DNA of 32,719 nt from Acidobacteria bacterium 13_1_40CM_65_14 (GCA_001917905.1 MNEX01000072.1:1-32719); one strand, 5' to 3'; shown: positions 24,320-31,879, counted from the stretch's first letter. A program made the numbers and translations. The notes: generated by a model from the letters alone, not told the origin.

Positions 24320-24473
24320 TGGCGTGTCTCTTCCGAATGACTACCGGGCCGCTCCGCTCGCACCCCACCGCGCAGGCGTGCGCGGCGGGGACTCCGCGAC
24401 GGCACCCCAACGCGGCTGCCGCGTTGGGGACCCCGCGTTGTCGCGGCCCGAAAATCGCGGTCGAAGGCTCGTT
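24316..24473. repeat. CTAG-bounded composite palindromic block
   Basis: Begins CTAGTGGCGTGTCTC, which differs by 2 bases from the CTAGTGTCGCGTCTC ends of the MITE-like copies. Inside are CCCCACCGCGCAGG with GCGCGGCGGGG (inverted) and the 25-bp palindrome at 24405-24429 that is also nested in copy 2. Another CTAG lies at 24477-24480, just past the next gene's GTG. The far terminal repeat is poorly preserved, so this may be a decayed or recombined third copy. Confidence 0.5.
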
Positions 24474-25301
24474 GTGACTAGCACCGTCGGCCACGTGCAT
24501 CTCACCATTTCCCATCTCGATCGCTCGGTTCGGTTCTACGAAGCGCATCTTGGGTTCACGGTCCAGCGTCGAGACGAGCGAACGGCATTTCTCGGTGCCG
24601 GTGGACCCGATCTGCTCGTGCTCTCGCAGTGCGAGGACGCGCCGCGCGTCCGCGGCACGACCGGCCTCTATCACTTCGCGATTCTCGTGCCGTCGCGCCG
24701 CGATCTCGGGCGCGCGCTGCGCCGAATGGTCGAGACCGACACGGTGCTGCAGGGTGTTGCCGATCACGGCGTCAGCGAGGCGCTGTATCTCGCCGATCCG
24801 GACGGCAACGGCATCGAGGTCTATCGCGATCGGCCGCGCGCCGAGTGGCCGATCGTGAACGGCCGGCTTCAGATGGGCGCCGACCCGCTCGATCTCGATC
24901 GGATTCTCGCGGAGGACAGCGGCGGCGACGGCCACGGGCTCGCGCCCGGGACGGTAATCGGTCACGTGCACCTGCACGTGTCACGGCTTGCGGATGCGGA
25001 GCGCTTCTACGTCGACGTGCTCGGATTCGAGTTGATGCAGCGCTACGGACCGAGCGCCTTGTTCGTGTCCGCCGGCGGCTATCATCATCACATCGGCCTG
25101 AACACGTGGGCGGGCGTCGGCGCGCCGCCGCCGCCTCCTGGCGCGATCGGCCTGCGGCACTTCGCCGTGAAGCTGCCGGCCGAAGCGGCGCGCGCAGACG
25201 TCGCCGCGCGTCTGCGATCCGCAAGCGTGCCGTTCGACACGACACCCGACGGTCTGCTCGTGCACGATCCCGCCGGGAACGCGATCCTCTTCGCTTTGTA
25301 G
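24474..25301 (+). CDS. Two-module VOC protein, CatE-type extradiol dioxygenase-like
   Basis: 275 residues from GTG 24474 (AAGG about 8 bases upstream); frame extension upstream would read through the repeat block. Module 1 (residues 3-120): VGHVHLTISHLDRSVRFYEAHLGF, GLYHFAILVPSR and DPDGNGIEVYRDRP give a His-His-Glu triad. Module 2 (about 160-275): IGHVHLHVSRLADAERFYVDVLGF, SAGGYHHHIGLNTWAG, LRHFAVKLPAE, ending DPAGNAILFAL where the Glu is absent. The GGYHHHIGLNTW signature is characteristic of CatE-type catechol 2,3-dioxygenase relatives. Likely an iron enzyme of ring cleavage; exact substrate unknown. Probably one unit with the FAH gene upstream. Confidence 0.85.
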   Translation: MTSTVGHVHLTISHLDRSVRFYEAHLGFTVQRRDERTAFLGAGGPDLLVLSQCEDAPRVRGTTGLYHFAILVPSRRDLGRALRRMVETDTVLQGVADHGVSEALYLADPDGNGIEVYRDRPRAEWPIVNGRLQMGADPLDLDRILAEDSGGDGHGLAPGTVIGHVHLHVSRLADAERFYVDVLGFELMQRYGPSALFVSAGGYHHHIGLNTWAGVGAPPPPPGAIGLRHFAVKLPAEAARADVAARLRSASVPFDTTPDGLLVHDPAGNAILFAL

Positions 25302-25310
25302 ATGACGATC

Positions 25311-25366
25311 GAACGCAAAGGCCGCGAAGCCCGCAAAGAAGAACAGTCTTTGCGCTCTTTGCGTTC
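25311..25366. repeat. CGCAAAG palindrome at the 5' end of the GT-C gene
   Basis: Left arm GAACGCAAAGGCCGCGAAG; right arm in reverse GAACGCAAAGAGCGCAAAGA. Same family as 11641-11748. It lies in an open frame that would give an MTIERKGREARKEEQ extension to the next protein from ATG 25302, so the element can be translated in frame, although the likelier start is 25383. Confidence 0.8.
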
Positions 25367-25382
25367 TTCGTCCGAGATCCCG

Positions 25383-27536
25383 ATGGTCGCGCTGTTCTTC
25401 CTTGTCGCGGCGATCGTCACCACCTATCCACTCATCCTCAAGGCGTCGTACGCGCTGCCGGGCGGGCTGGGCGATCCAGCGCTCGTCACGTTCCTCCTCG
25501 CGTGGGACGCCGATCGTCTGGCGCACGGTCTGCGCGGATTCTGGGACGCGCCGTTTCTCTACCCGCATCAGCACACGGTCGCGTACGCCGAGCACATGTT
25601 CGGCGTCGCCATCTTCACCGCGCCGCTGCAGTGGCTGACGCGGAACGCGGTGCTCGTTTACAACATCGCGTTTCTCGGCTCGTATGTCCTGGCCGGCGCC
25701 GGCATGTACGGGCTGACGCGCGAGCTCTTCGGCCGGAAGGACGCGGCGCTCCTGGCTGCGATCGCGTTCGTCTTCAACCCGTATCGCGCGAGCCAGATCA
25801 CGCACTTGCAGGTGCTGATGGCGGGCTGGATGCCGATGGCGCTGTGGGCGCTGCACCGGTATTTCGCCACGGGATCGACCCGCGCGCTGGCGGGGTTTGC
25901 GATCGCGTTCGTCCTGCAGGCGTTGTCGAATGGGTACTTTCTGTTTTTCTTTTCGATGGCGACCGCGGTCGTGATCGCCGTGGAGCTCGTGCGGCCGCGG
26001 CTCCCACGCGCGCGCATTGTTGGCGACCTCCTCGCCGCGGGCATCGGCATCGGCGCGGCGCTCGCGCCGTTTGCGTGGATGTACATCCGCGTCCAACGCG
26101 AGCGAAGTCTCGACCGCGGCACGGACGACCTCCTGTATTACAGCGCTCGGATCGCGGACTACTTCAGGATCTCGCCCGGCGGGTGGAGCTGGGGCGGCCT
26201 GCTCGCGCCAGGCGGACCCGAGCGCCAATTGTTTCTCGGACTGGTCGCGATCGCGTTCGCGGCCGTCGCGCTGGTGATCGCCGTTCGATCGCGCGGCGAC
26301 TGGCTCCGTTACGTCGTCACCTACGCGCTCGTGACGTTGGTCGCGCTCTGGATCTCGATGGGTCCCGGTGAACAATTTCAACAATATCAACAATATCAAC
26401 GATATCAACAGTATCCGTGGCGTCCCTACGACCTGTTGTACCGCCTCGTGCCCGGATTCAGCGGCATGCGCGTGCCCGCCCGCCTCGCGACCATCGTCGA
26501 CCTCGGGCTCGTCGTGCTCGCCGCCGCCGGCGCCGCCCGCGCGCTTGCGCGATTGCCGCGAACCGCTGCGCTCGTGACGACCGCGGCGCTTGGTCTGCTC
26601 ATCATCGTCGAGGGACGGCTGGTCGCGTCGATCGATCCGTTTCCACCGATCCAAAGAAATCTCGATCGCGCGGCCTACGAGTGGCTGCGCGACAGTCCGC
26701 CCGGCGCGGCGATTGAACTGAGCATCGCGCAGCAGAACGATTTCCATCCCTACACGCTCATCTATCAGTTCAACACGCTGCTGCACCGGCATCCGATCGT
26801 CAACGGCTACACCGGCTGGACGTCAGGGCTGCAGGAGTTCCTCGGCGGTCCGGCGTCGCCGTTTCGAGAACCGGGTCATGTCCGCGAAGCGCTCGAGGCG
26901 CTGCGCGCGATCGGCGTGCAGTACGTCTTGCTGCATTGGTGGACGTACGCCGACGCCGGCGAGCCGGCGCGCATCCTGTCGGAGGTGCGCGCCGCGCGCG
27001 ATCAGTACGTAGAGGAACGCGAGTTTCAGAACACCTTTGCCTGGCGGCTGACGGATGCACCGGCGTCGCGGCTTGGCCGTGGTGGGGAAGACGGGCGGCG
27101 CATCGATCCTTCGTCGTTCACCGCGGCCGCGTCACACGCAGGCGATCGCCTGCCGCTGATGTTCGATGGCGACATCGAAACGCGATGGCTCACCGGCACA
27201 CGTCAAGCCGGGACCGAGTGGCTCGAGATTCGCCTGCGACAGCCGACCGACGTCGCTCGCGTGCGGATTGAGACCTCACCGCGTGGACTCGTCGACTATC
27301 CGCGGCAGCTCGTCGTCGAGTCGATCGACGATCGCGGATCGACGCGCGTCCTCTTCGACGGTCCCGTGCTGACACGATTGATTGCCTCGATCGCGTTCGA
27401 CGAGCGGCGGGCGCCGATCGATCTCGATCTGCCGCCGAACCACACCACGACGCTGCGCCTGCGTCAGACCGGGGAGACGCACCGCTGGTTCTGGTCCGTG
27501 CACGAGCTGACGCTCTTTGAAGCGCAAGCGCGCTAG
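25383..27536 (+). CDS. GT-C-like multi-pass membrane protein with discoidin-like C-terminal domain
   Basis: 717 residues from ATG 25383 (MVALFFLVAAIVTTYPLIL), preferred over ATG 25302, whose extra 27 codons are repeat DNA. About ten to twelve membrane segments to residue 440. The first loop has GDPALVTFLLAWDADRLAHG and FLYPHQHTVAYAEHMFG, a pattern of GT-C/YfhO-like glycosyltransferases. A soluble region follows, and residues about 590-717 (DGDIETRWLTGTRQAGTEWLEI, VARVRIETS, HRWFWSVHELTLFEAQAR) resemble an F5/8 (discoidin) carbohydrate-binding domain. Likely acts on envelope or exported glycans. Odd: a 9-bp repeat at 26371-26414 encodes QFQQYQQYQRYQQYP before the FSGMRVPAR segment. Confidence 0.8.
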   Translation: MVALFFLVAAIVTTYPLILKASYALPGGLGDPALVTFLLAWDADRLAHGLRGFWDAPFLYPHQHTVAYAEHMFGVAIFTAPLQWLTRNAVLVYNIAFLGSYVLAGAGMYGLTRELFGRKDAALLAAIAFVFNPYRASQITHLQVLMAGWMPMALWALHRYFATGSTRALAGFAIAFVLQALSNGYFLFFFSMATAVVIAVELVRPRLPRARIVGDLLAAGIGIGAALAPFAWMYIRVQRERSLDRGTDDLLYYSARIADYFRISPGGWSWGGLLAPGGPERQLFLGLVAIAFAAVALVIAVRSRGDWLRYVVTYALVTLVALWISMGPGEQFQQYQQYQRYQQYPWRPYDLLYRLVPGFSGMRVPARLATIVDLGLVVLAAAGAARALARLPRTAALVTTAALGLLIIVEGRLVASIDPFPPIQRNLDRAAYEWLRDSPPGAAIELSIAQQNDFHPYTLIYQFNTLLHRHPIVNGYTGWTSGLQEFLGGPASPFREPGHVREALEALRAIGVQYVLLHWWTYADAGEPARILSEVRAARDQYVEEREFQNTFAWRLTDAPASRLGRGGEDGRRIDPSSFTAAASHAGDRLPLMFDGDIETRWLTGTRQAGTEWLEIRLRQPTDVARVRIETSPRGLVDYPRQLVVESIDDRGSTRVLFDGPVLTRLIASIAFDERRAPIDLDLPPNHTTTLRLRQTGETHRWFWSVHELTLFEAQAR
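26371..26414 (+). repeat. 9-bp (CAATATCAA) tandem repeat inside the GT-C gene
   Basis: Units CAATTTCAA, CAATATCAA, CAATATCAA, CGATATCAA, CAGTAT. Period 9 keeps the frame and gives QQY repeats in a predicted loop. It is AT-rich against a strongly GC-rich background, indicating foreign or repeat origin. Confidence 0.85.
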
Positions 27537-27537
27537 C

Positions 27538-27663
27538 CGCTCGTCGAGCGCAGGCTTTCCGATTGCCGTTCGCTATTCCAACCGCACCGACCTGATTGCC
27601 AAGTCCGTGGTGCGCGCGCAGTTCGGCGTCAGCTACGACTTCGATTCGTTGTTTGCGCGGTGA
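27538..27663 (+). pseudogene. C-terminal fragment of a beta-barrel protein
   Basis: The frame ending in TGA at 27661-27663 reads RSSSAGFPIAVRYSNRTDLIA then KSVVRAQFGVSYDFDSLFAR. Alternating hydrophobic pattern and Tyr/Phe near the end resemble the last strands of an outer membrane barrel. There is no start codon or upstream part; it begins directly at the stop of the GT-C gene (27534-27536). Remnant of a deleted gene. Confidence 0.6.
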
Positions 27664-27686
27664 GACAGCCGCGTCCGACCACCTCG

Positions 27687-27780
27687 CCACCACGGAGGAC
27701 ACGGAGGACGCGGAGGGTCAATCCTGTTCTGCATGAAAATGGATTCGTCCTCCGGTCCTCCGTGTCCACCGTGGTGGAGA
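27687..27780. repeat. CCACCACGGAGG palindromic element, intergenic copy
   Basis: Left arm CCACCACGGAGGACACGGAG; right arm in reverse CCACCACGGTGGACACGGAG. It ends GTGGTGGAGAGTT like the in-gene copy at 20359-20440. It sits about 55 bp before the amidohydrolase gene. Confidence 0.9.
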
Positions 27781-27835
27781 GTTACATTAGCCGACCATGA
27801 TCCGCTGCGCGAGCGATCGGATATAGTCTCGCGCC

Positions 27836-29434
27836 ATGCGCACACGATCGATTGCCCTCGCGCTGGTTGCCGGCGTCGCGCTCGCCGCGGGCGCGCTTCG
27901 CGCGCAGACGCCCGCGTACGATCTCATCATCAGGAACGGCCGCATCGTCGATGGAACCGGCAGCCCGTGGTATCGCGCGGACCTGGCGATTCGCGGCGAC
28001 ACGATCGCGCGCATCGCGGCACGGATTGACGCGCCGGCGACGCGCGTCGTCGACGTCGCGGGGAACGTCGTCGCGCCCGGGTTCATCGATCCGCATACGC
28101 ACGCGCGCCGCGGCATCTTCGACGTGCCGACCGCTGATAACTACGTGCGGCAAGGCGTCACCACCATCTTCGAAGGGCCGGATGGCTCGTCGCCGATCCC
28201 GCTGCGGCCGTTTCTCGATCGCGTGGCCGCGACGCGCATCACGCCGAACTTCGCGATGTTCATCGGTCAAGGGTCGGTGCGCGAGCAGGTCATCGGCTCG
28301 GTGGACCGCAAAGCGACGCCGGCGGAGATCGAGAAGATGCGCGGGCTCGTGCAGCAGGGCATGGAAGACGGCGCATTCGGATTGAGCTCAGGTCTCTTCT
28401 ACGTGCCCGGCACGTTCACGCCGACGGCCGAGGTCGTCGAGCTCGCGAAGGTCGCCGGGCGCATGGGCGGCATCTACACCTCGCACATGCGAGACGAAGC
28501 GTCGCACGTCGTCGACAGCGTGCGCGAGACGATCGAGATCGGCGAGAAGGGCGGATTGCCGACGCAGGTCACGCATCACAAGATTATCGGGAAAGCGAAT
28601 TGGGGAAAAAGCGTCGAGACGCTGCGGCTGATTGACGAAGCGCGGGCGCGCGGCGTCGACGCGACGATCGATCAGTACCCGTACACCGCCTCGTCCACCG
28701 GCGTTGGAGCGGCGCTGTTGCCGTCGTGGGCGCTCGAAGGCGGGCGCCAAAGCACGTTGAAGCGCATGCAGACGGCGTCGACGCGATCGGAGATTCGCGC
28801 AGAAGTCATTCGCCTCATCAAGGAGGAACGCGGCGGCGGCGATCCGCAGAACGTGCAGCTCGCGCGGTGCGACTGGGATCATGCCCTCGACGGCAAACGG
28901 CTGGGCGACGTCACCAAGCGGCGCGGTCTCGAGCCGACCATCGAGAACGCCGCCGACACGGTGCTGTGGATCATCGAGCAGGGCGGCTGCCAGGGCATCT
29001 TTCACGCGATCAACGAGGAGGATCTCCAGCGCATCCTGCGTCATCCTGCGACCATGATCGGATCGGACGGCGAGGTGCCGATCTTCGGCCAGGCCAGTCC
29101 GCACCCGCGCAGCTACGGCACGTTCGTGCGCGTGCTCGGCCGCTACGTGCGCGACCTGAAAGTCATCACGCTCGAAGACGCCGTGCGAAAGATGTCTGCG
29201 TATCCGGCGCAGCGCACCGGCCTCGCGGATCGCGGTGTCCTGCGTGAGGGCATGAAGGCGGACGTCGCCGTGTTCGATCCGAACACGATCCGCGACCTCG
29301 CGACGTTCGAGCAGCCGCACCAGTACGCCGAAGGTGTCGCGCTCGTCGTCGTCAACGGACAGATTGCGGTCGAGGACGGCAAGATGACCGCGGCGCGGCC
29401 CGGCCGCGTGCTCTACGGTCCGGCGAGGAAGTGA
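27836..29434 (+). CDS. N-acyl-D-amino-acid deacylase-like amidohydrolase, exported
   Basis: 532 residues from ATG 27836. The signal peptide MRTRSIALALVAGVALAAGA ends before LRAQTPAYD. The amidohydrolase fold starts YDLIIRNGRIVDGTGSPWYR; GFIDPHTHARRGIFD carries the HxH metal ligands near 82-84; EGPDGSSP, FGLSSGLFYVPG, YTSHMRDE and THHKIIGKANWG supply further ligands; MIGSDGEVP carries the catalytic Asp near 407. Order and length match D-aminoacylases, which release D-amino acids from N-acyl forms; here in the periplasm. Related dipeptidases with the same motifs cannot be excluded. Complete and apparently intact. Confidence 0.9.
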   Translation: MRTRSIALALVAGVALAAGALRAQTPAYDLIIRNGRIVDGTGSPWYRADLAIRGDTIARIAARIDAPATRVVDVAGNVVAPGFIDPHTHARRGIFDVPTADNYVRQGVTTIFEGPDGSSPIPLRPFLDRVAATRITPNFAMFIGQGSVREQVIGSVDRKATPAEIEKMRGLVQQGMEDGAFGLSSGLFYVPGTFTPTAEVVELAKVAGRMGGIYTSHMRDEASHVVDSVRETIEIGEKGGLPTQVTHHKIIGKANWGKSVETLRLIDEARARGVDATIDQYPYTASSTGVGAALLPSWALEGGRQSTLKRMQTASTRSEIRAEVIRLIKEERGGGDPQNVQLARCDWDHALDGKRLGDVTKRRGLEPTIENAADTVLWIIEQGGCQGIFHAINEEDLQRILRHPATMIGSDGEVPIFGQASPHPRSYGTFVRVLGRYVRDLKVITLEDAVRKMSAYPAQRTGLADRGVLREGMKADVAVFDPNTIRDLATFEQPHQYAEGVALVVVNGQIAVEDGKMTAARPGRVLYGPARK

Positions 29435-29511
29435 CACGATCGCTCCCGGCGACGCGACGGCTCGCGGCGATGATCCTGCGCGTATGATGGAGGGGCGCTG
29501 TTGAACCGTTT

Positions 29512-30652
29512 ATGGAGCGACGCGCCATTTCCGTCCACGGGGTCGTTCAAGGCGTCGGTTTTCGCCCGTTCGTCTACGGGCTCGCCTCCCGCCTCCACCT
29601 CAGCGGTTTCGTGACCAGTCCCGCGGGTGTCGTCACCGAAGTCGAAGCCGATCGCGACGCGCTCGAGCGGTTCGAACGCGCGCTGACCACCAGTCCGGCG
29701 CCGCTCGCGCGCGTCGATTCGGTCTCGACGAGGGCGCTGCTGTCGCGAGGCGACGTCGGCTTCCGGATCGATCCAAGCCGCGTCAGCGAACGATCCGACG
29801 TCTTCGTCTGCCCCGACGTCGCAACGTGCGACGCGTGTCTCGCCGAGCTGTTCGATCCCTCGAACCGGTACTGCTATCCGTTCATCAACTGCACCGCGTG
29901 CGGCCCGCGGCTGACGATCGTCACCGGCACTCCCTACGATCGCGAGCGGACGACGATGGCGTTGTTCGAGATGTGCGAGGCGTGCCGGAGCGAGTACGAG
30001 GATCCGCGCGATCGGCGATTCCATGCGGAGCCGATCGCGTGCCCGGCGTGTGGTCCGCGAGTGACGGCGATGGATGGCAGCGGCCGTCTCGTCGCGGGCG
30101 ATTCGATGACCGCAGCGGCTCGCGCGCTCGCGTCGGGCCACATCGTCGCCGTGAAAGGGCTGGGCGGCTTTCATCTGGCCTGCGATGCGGCCAACGGCGA
30201 CGCGATTGGCGAGCTGCGGCGGCGCAAGCGTCGTGACGACAAACCGTTCGCGGTCATGGTCGAGAGCCTCGTATCCCTTCGCGATCGACGAGACGAGCGC
30301 GCCGCTGGTCGTCGACACGCGGCCACTCGTTCGCGGGGTGGCCGGCGATCGCCTCGCCGGTGTTGCACCGGCGGTCATCGCGCGCCGGTTCCATACGACG
30401 CTTACAGACGTGATCGTCGCAGTGTGCCGCCGTTTGCGCGAGACGACCGGGCTGTCGCGGGTCGTGTTGACCGGCGGCTGCTTCCTGAACGCGATTCTGT
30501 CCAGCGACGCGGCGTCGCGGCTGACGCGCGCCGGCTTCGAGGTGTATCGGCATCGTCTCGTGCCGCCTGGCGACGGCGGCATCTGTCTCGGTCAACTCGC
30601 CGTCGCCGCGGTGCGCCACGCCGCCGCGCGGGAGGTGTCGATCACCACATGA
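29512..30652 (+). pseudogene. hypF: hypF with internal deletion and frameshift
   Basis: HypF (normally about 750 residues) makes the thiocarboxamide that becomes the CN ligands of [NiFe]-hydrogenase. The N-terminal part from ATG 29512 is intact: acylphosphatase HGVVQGVGFRPFVYGLA, the paired zinc motifs CPDVATCDACLAE, CTACGPRL, CEACRSEYEDPRDRRFHAEP and CPACGPRV, then the start of the YrdC domain (GHIVAVKGLGGFHLACDA ... DDKPFAVMVESL). Near 30265 the sequence jumps to the protein's C-terminus in another frame: YPFAIDETSAPLVVDTRPLVR, RRFHTTLTDVIVAVCRRL, VVLTGGCFLNAIL, HRLVPPGDGGICLGQLAVAA, with TGA at 30650-30652. About 370-400 residues are gone, including most of the YrdC and Kae1-like active sites. 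It cannot have normal HypF activity. Confidence 0.9.
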
Positions 30653-31269
30653 ATGATATCGACGCGGACGCCGCCCGGTTCGCATCCATCGTCGAGGCGG
30701 TCCAATCGCCTTCGGATGAGACGTCACGTCTACAGATGTTCGAGCTGATCACGGAGCTCGGCGGGAAAGGCTTCGTCGAACGCATCGCCGAGGACCCGGC
30801 CGTGAAAACGTTGTTCGTGCTGTACGACCTCGTCCCTAACGATCCGCTGCGTCTCGTGCAAAGCGACGTCGCGATGACGCCGCCCAACGCGTCGGGATTC
30901 ATTCCGCTCCGCAAGGTCGGCGGTCGCGCGCCGGCGTGGAAGTTCGCCTTCTCACGAAACGATCTGCCGCGCGGTGTCCTGAAGGCCGTGGAGATCGATG
31001 GCGTGCCGGTGCTGCTGTGCGCGCTCGACGATGAGGATGGAATCGTGGCGTATCGGAACGCGTGTCCGGGAAGCGCGCTGCCGCTGCACCTGGGATCGCT
31101 GTCGCGAGGCGAGCTTCACTGTCCGTGGCACGGCTGCCGGTTCGAGATCGCATCGGGACGCCGGATTGGCGGGTCCGGCCTCGATCTCGAACCGTTCAAC
31201 GCCAGCGTGCGCGAAGGCGTCGTTCACGTCGCGATGAATCAGTCGCCGGAGCAAACAGACCGGCCATGA
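30649..31269 (+). CDS. Rieske-like protein of hydrogenase-accessory type
   Basis: 206 residues from ATG 30649; the ATG overlaps the hypF stop (ATGA) and GGGAGGTG lies about 12 bases upstream. Residues 15-70 (RLQMFELITELGGKGFVERI, TLFVLYDLVPNDP) resemble the N-terminal part of NifU-like proteins found in some uptake-hydrogenase clusters. Residues about 110-200 form a Rieske fold with HCPWHGCRFEIASG as the second cluster motif; the first reads NACPGSALPLHLG, so the expected CxH histidine is Gly. The cluster may be non-standard or absent. Because of the hypF frameshift, the hypF N-terminal frame is open right into this gene, which would allow a 585-residue fusion product. Likely a relic or repurposed hydrogenase electron carrier. 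Confidence 0.75.
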   Translation: MNDIDADAARFASIVEAVQSPSDETSRLQMFELITELGGKGFVERIAEDPAVKTLFVLYDLVPNDPLRLVQSDVAMTPPNASGFIPLRKVGGRAPAWKFAFSRNDLPRGVLKAVEIDGVPVLLCALDDEDGIVAYRNACPGSALPLHLGSLSRGELHCPWHGCRFEIASGRRIGGSGLDLEPFNASVREGVVHVAMNQSPEQTDRP

Positions 31270-31325
31270 CTGACACGGAACTTGCGCGTGCTCGTCGCCG
31301 GCATGTGATCACCGCGCAATCATGA
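31266..31325 (+). CDS. 19-codon mini-ORF coupled on both sides
   Basis: ATG 31266 overlaps the stop of the Rieske gene (ATGA), and its TGA at 31323-31325 overlaps the ATG of the PsiE gene (ATGA). It encodes MTDTELARARRRHVITAQS. The two translational-coupling overlaps suggest it is either a real leader-like peptide or what is left of a normal operon gene after in-frame internal deletion, as seen with hypF nearby. No function can be assigned. Confidence 0.4.
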   Translation: MTDTELARARRRHVITAQS

Positions 31326-31801
31326 AAAAAGATCAGGAGGGGACGCGCAGCCTCGTGGCGCGCGCGTTCACCTGGGTCGAGGACATCGTGTACGTCGGGC
31401 TCGGCACGCTGCTCGCGGCCAGCGCGCTGCTGCTGCTCGGAAGCGGCGCCGTCACGTTCACCAGGGAAGTCGCCGGCGGCGTCCTCGCGGGCGCCGTGAT
31501 CCACTTGCTGGATCGCCTGCTGCTGACGCTGATGATCGTGGAGCTGCTCTACACCGTGCAGGTGTCTTTCCGCGAGCACACGCTCGTCCCCGAGCCGTTT
31601 CTCATCGTCGGGATGGTCGCCGCGACGCGGCGCATCCTCGTGCTGACCGCGGAATTCAGCGAGCTGCCGAACCGCGGCGAGGCCGCGTTTCGCACGTCGA
31701 TGATCGAGCTCGGGGTCCTCTCGCTGATGATCGTCGCCTTCGTTGCGTCGCTCTTGATGTTACGAAATCGAAATCCGAACGTCGCCAGCCGGCTGACATG
31801 A
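31322..31801 (+). CDS. PsiE-family membrane protein
   Basis: 159 residues from ATG 31322, with four predicted membrane helices: about 20-45 (YVGLGTLLAASALLLLGSG), 55-80 (AGAVIHLLDRLLLTLMIVEL), 90-110 (VPEPFLIVGMVAATRRILVL) and 128-148 (LGVLSLMIVAFVASLLML). The FREHTLVPEPFLIVGMVAATRRIL segment is typical of phosphate-starvation-inducible PsiE proteins. PsiE-like genes also occur with high-affinity hydrogenase clusters, which fits the neighbouring hypF and Rieske genes. No ribosome site is visible; translation is likely coupled to the mini-ORF. Molecular role unknown. Confidence 0.85.
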   Translation: MKKDQEGTRSLVARAFTWVEDIVYVGLGTLLAASALLLLGSGAVTFTREVAGGVLAGAVIHLLDRLLLTLMIVELLYTVQVSFREHTLVPEPFLIVGMVAATRRILVLTAEFSELPNRGEAAFRTSMIELGVLSLMIVAFVASLLMLRNRNPNVASRLT

Positions 31802-31832
31802 AGCCGAACCGGAACACCGCGACCGCCTGACC

Positions 31833-31860
31833 TTGACAGCGGGCGAACTCGGCCTACGTC
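31833..31860 (+). promoter_or_regulatory. Possible promoter for the lipoprotein gene
   Basis: TTGACA at 31833-31838 is a perfect -35 box; 16 bp later TACGTC is a weak -10 candidate. It lies between PsiE and the lipoprotein gene, in the right place, but the -10 match is poor. Confidence 0.35.
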
Positions 31861-31879
31861 ATTAGGGCTGGAGGTGGAT

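Noticed and set aside
25302-25382. ATG 25302 as the start of the GT-C gene
   Set aside because: The first 27 codons would be the CGCAAAG palindrome; ATG 25383 begins directly with the first membrane helix.
24981-26792. Long minus-strand open frame (603 codons) opposite the GT-C and VOC genes
   Set aside because: Arg/Asp/Glu-rich low-information translation typical of the antisense of GC-rich genes; the plus-strand proteins have clear domains.
29512-31269. Annotation of one 585-residue gene
   Set aside because: The open frame is produced by a deletion in hypF; the centre is antisense-like Arg-rich sequence and the real C-terminal HypF sequence is in another frame. Kept only as a possible fusion in findings.
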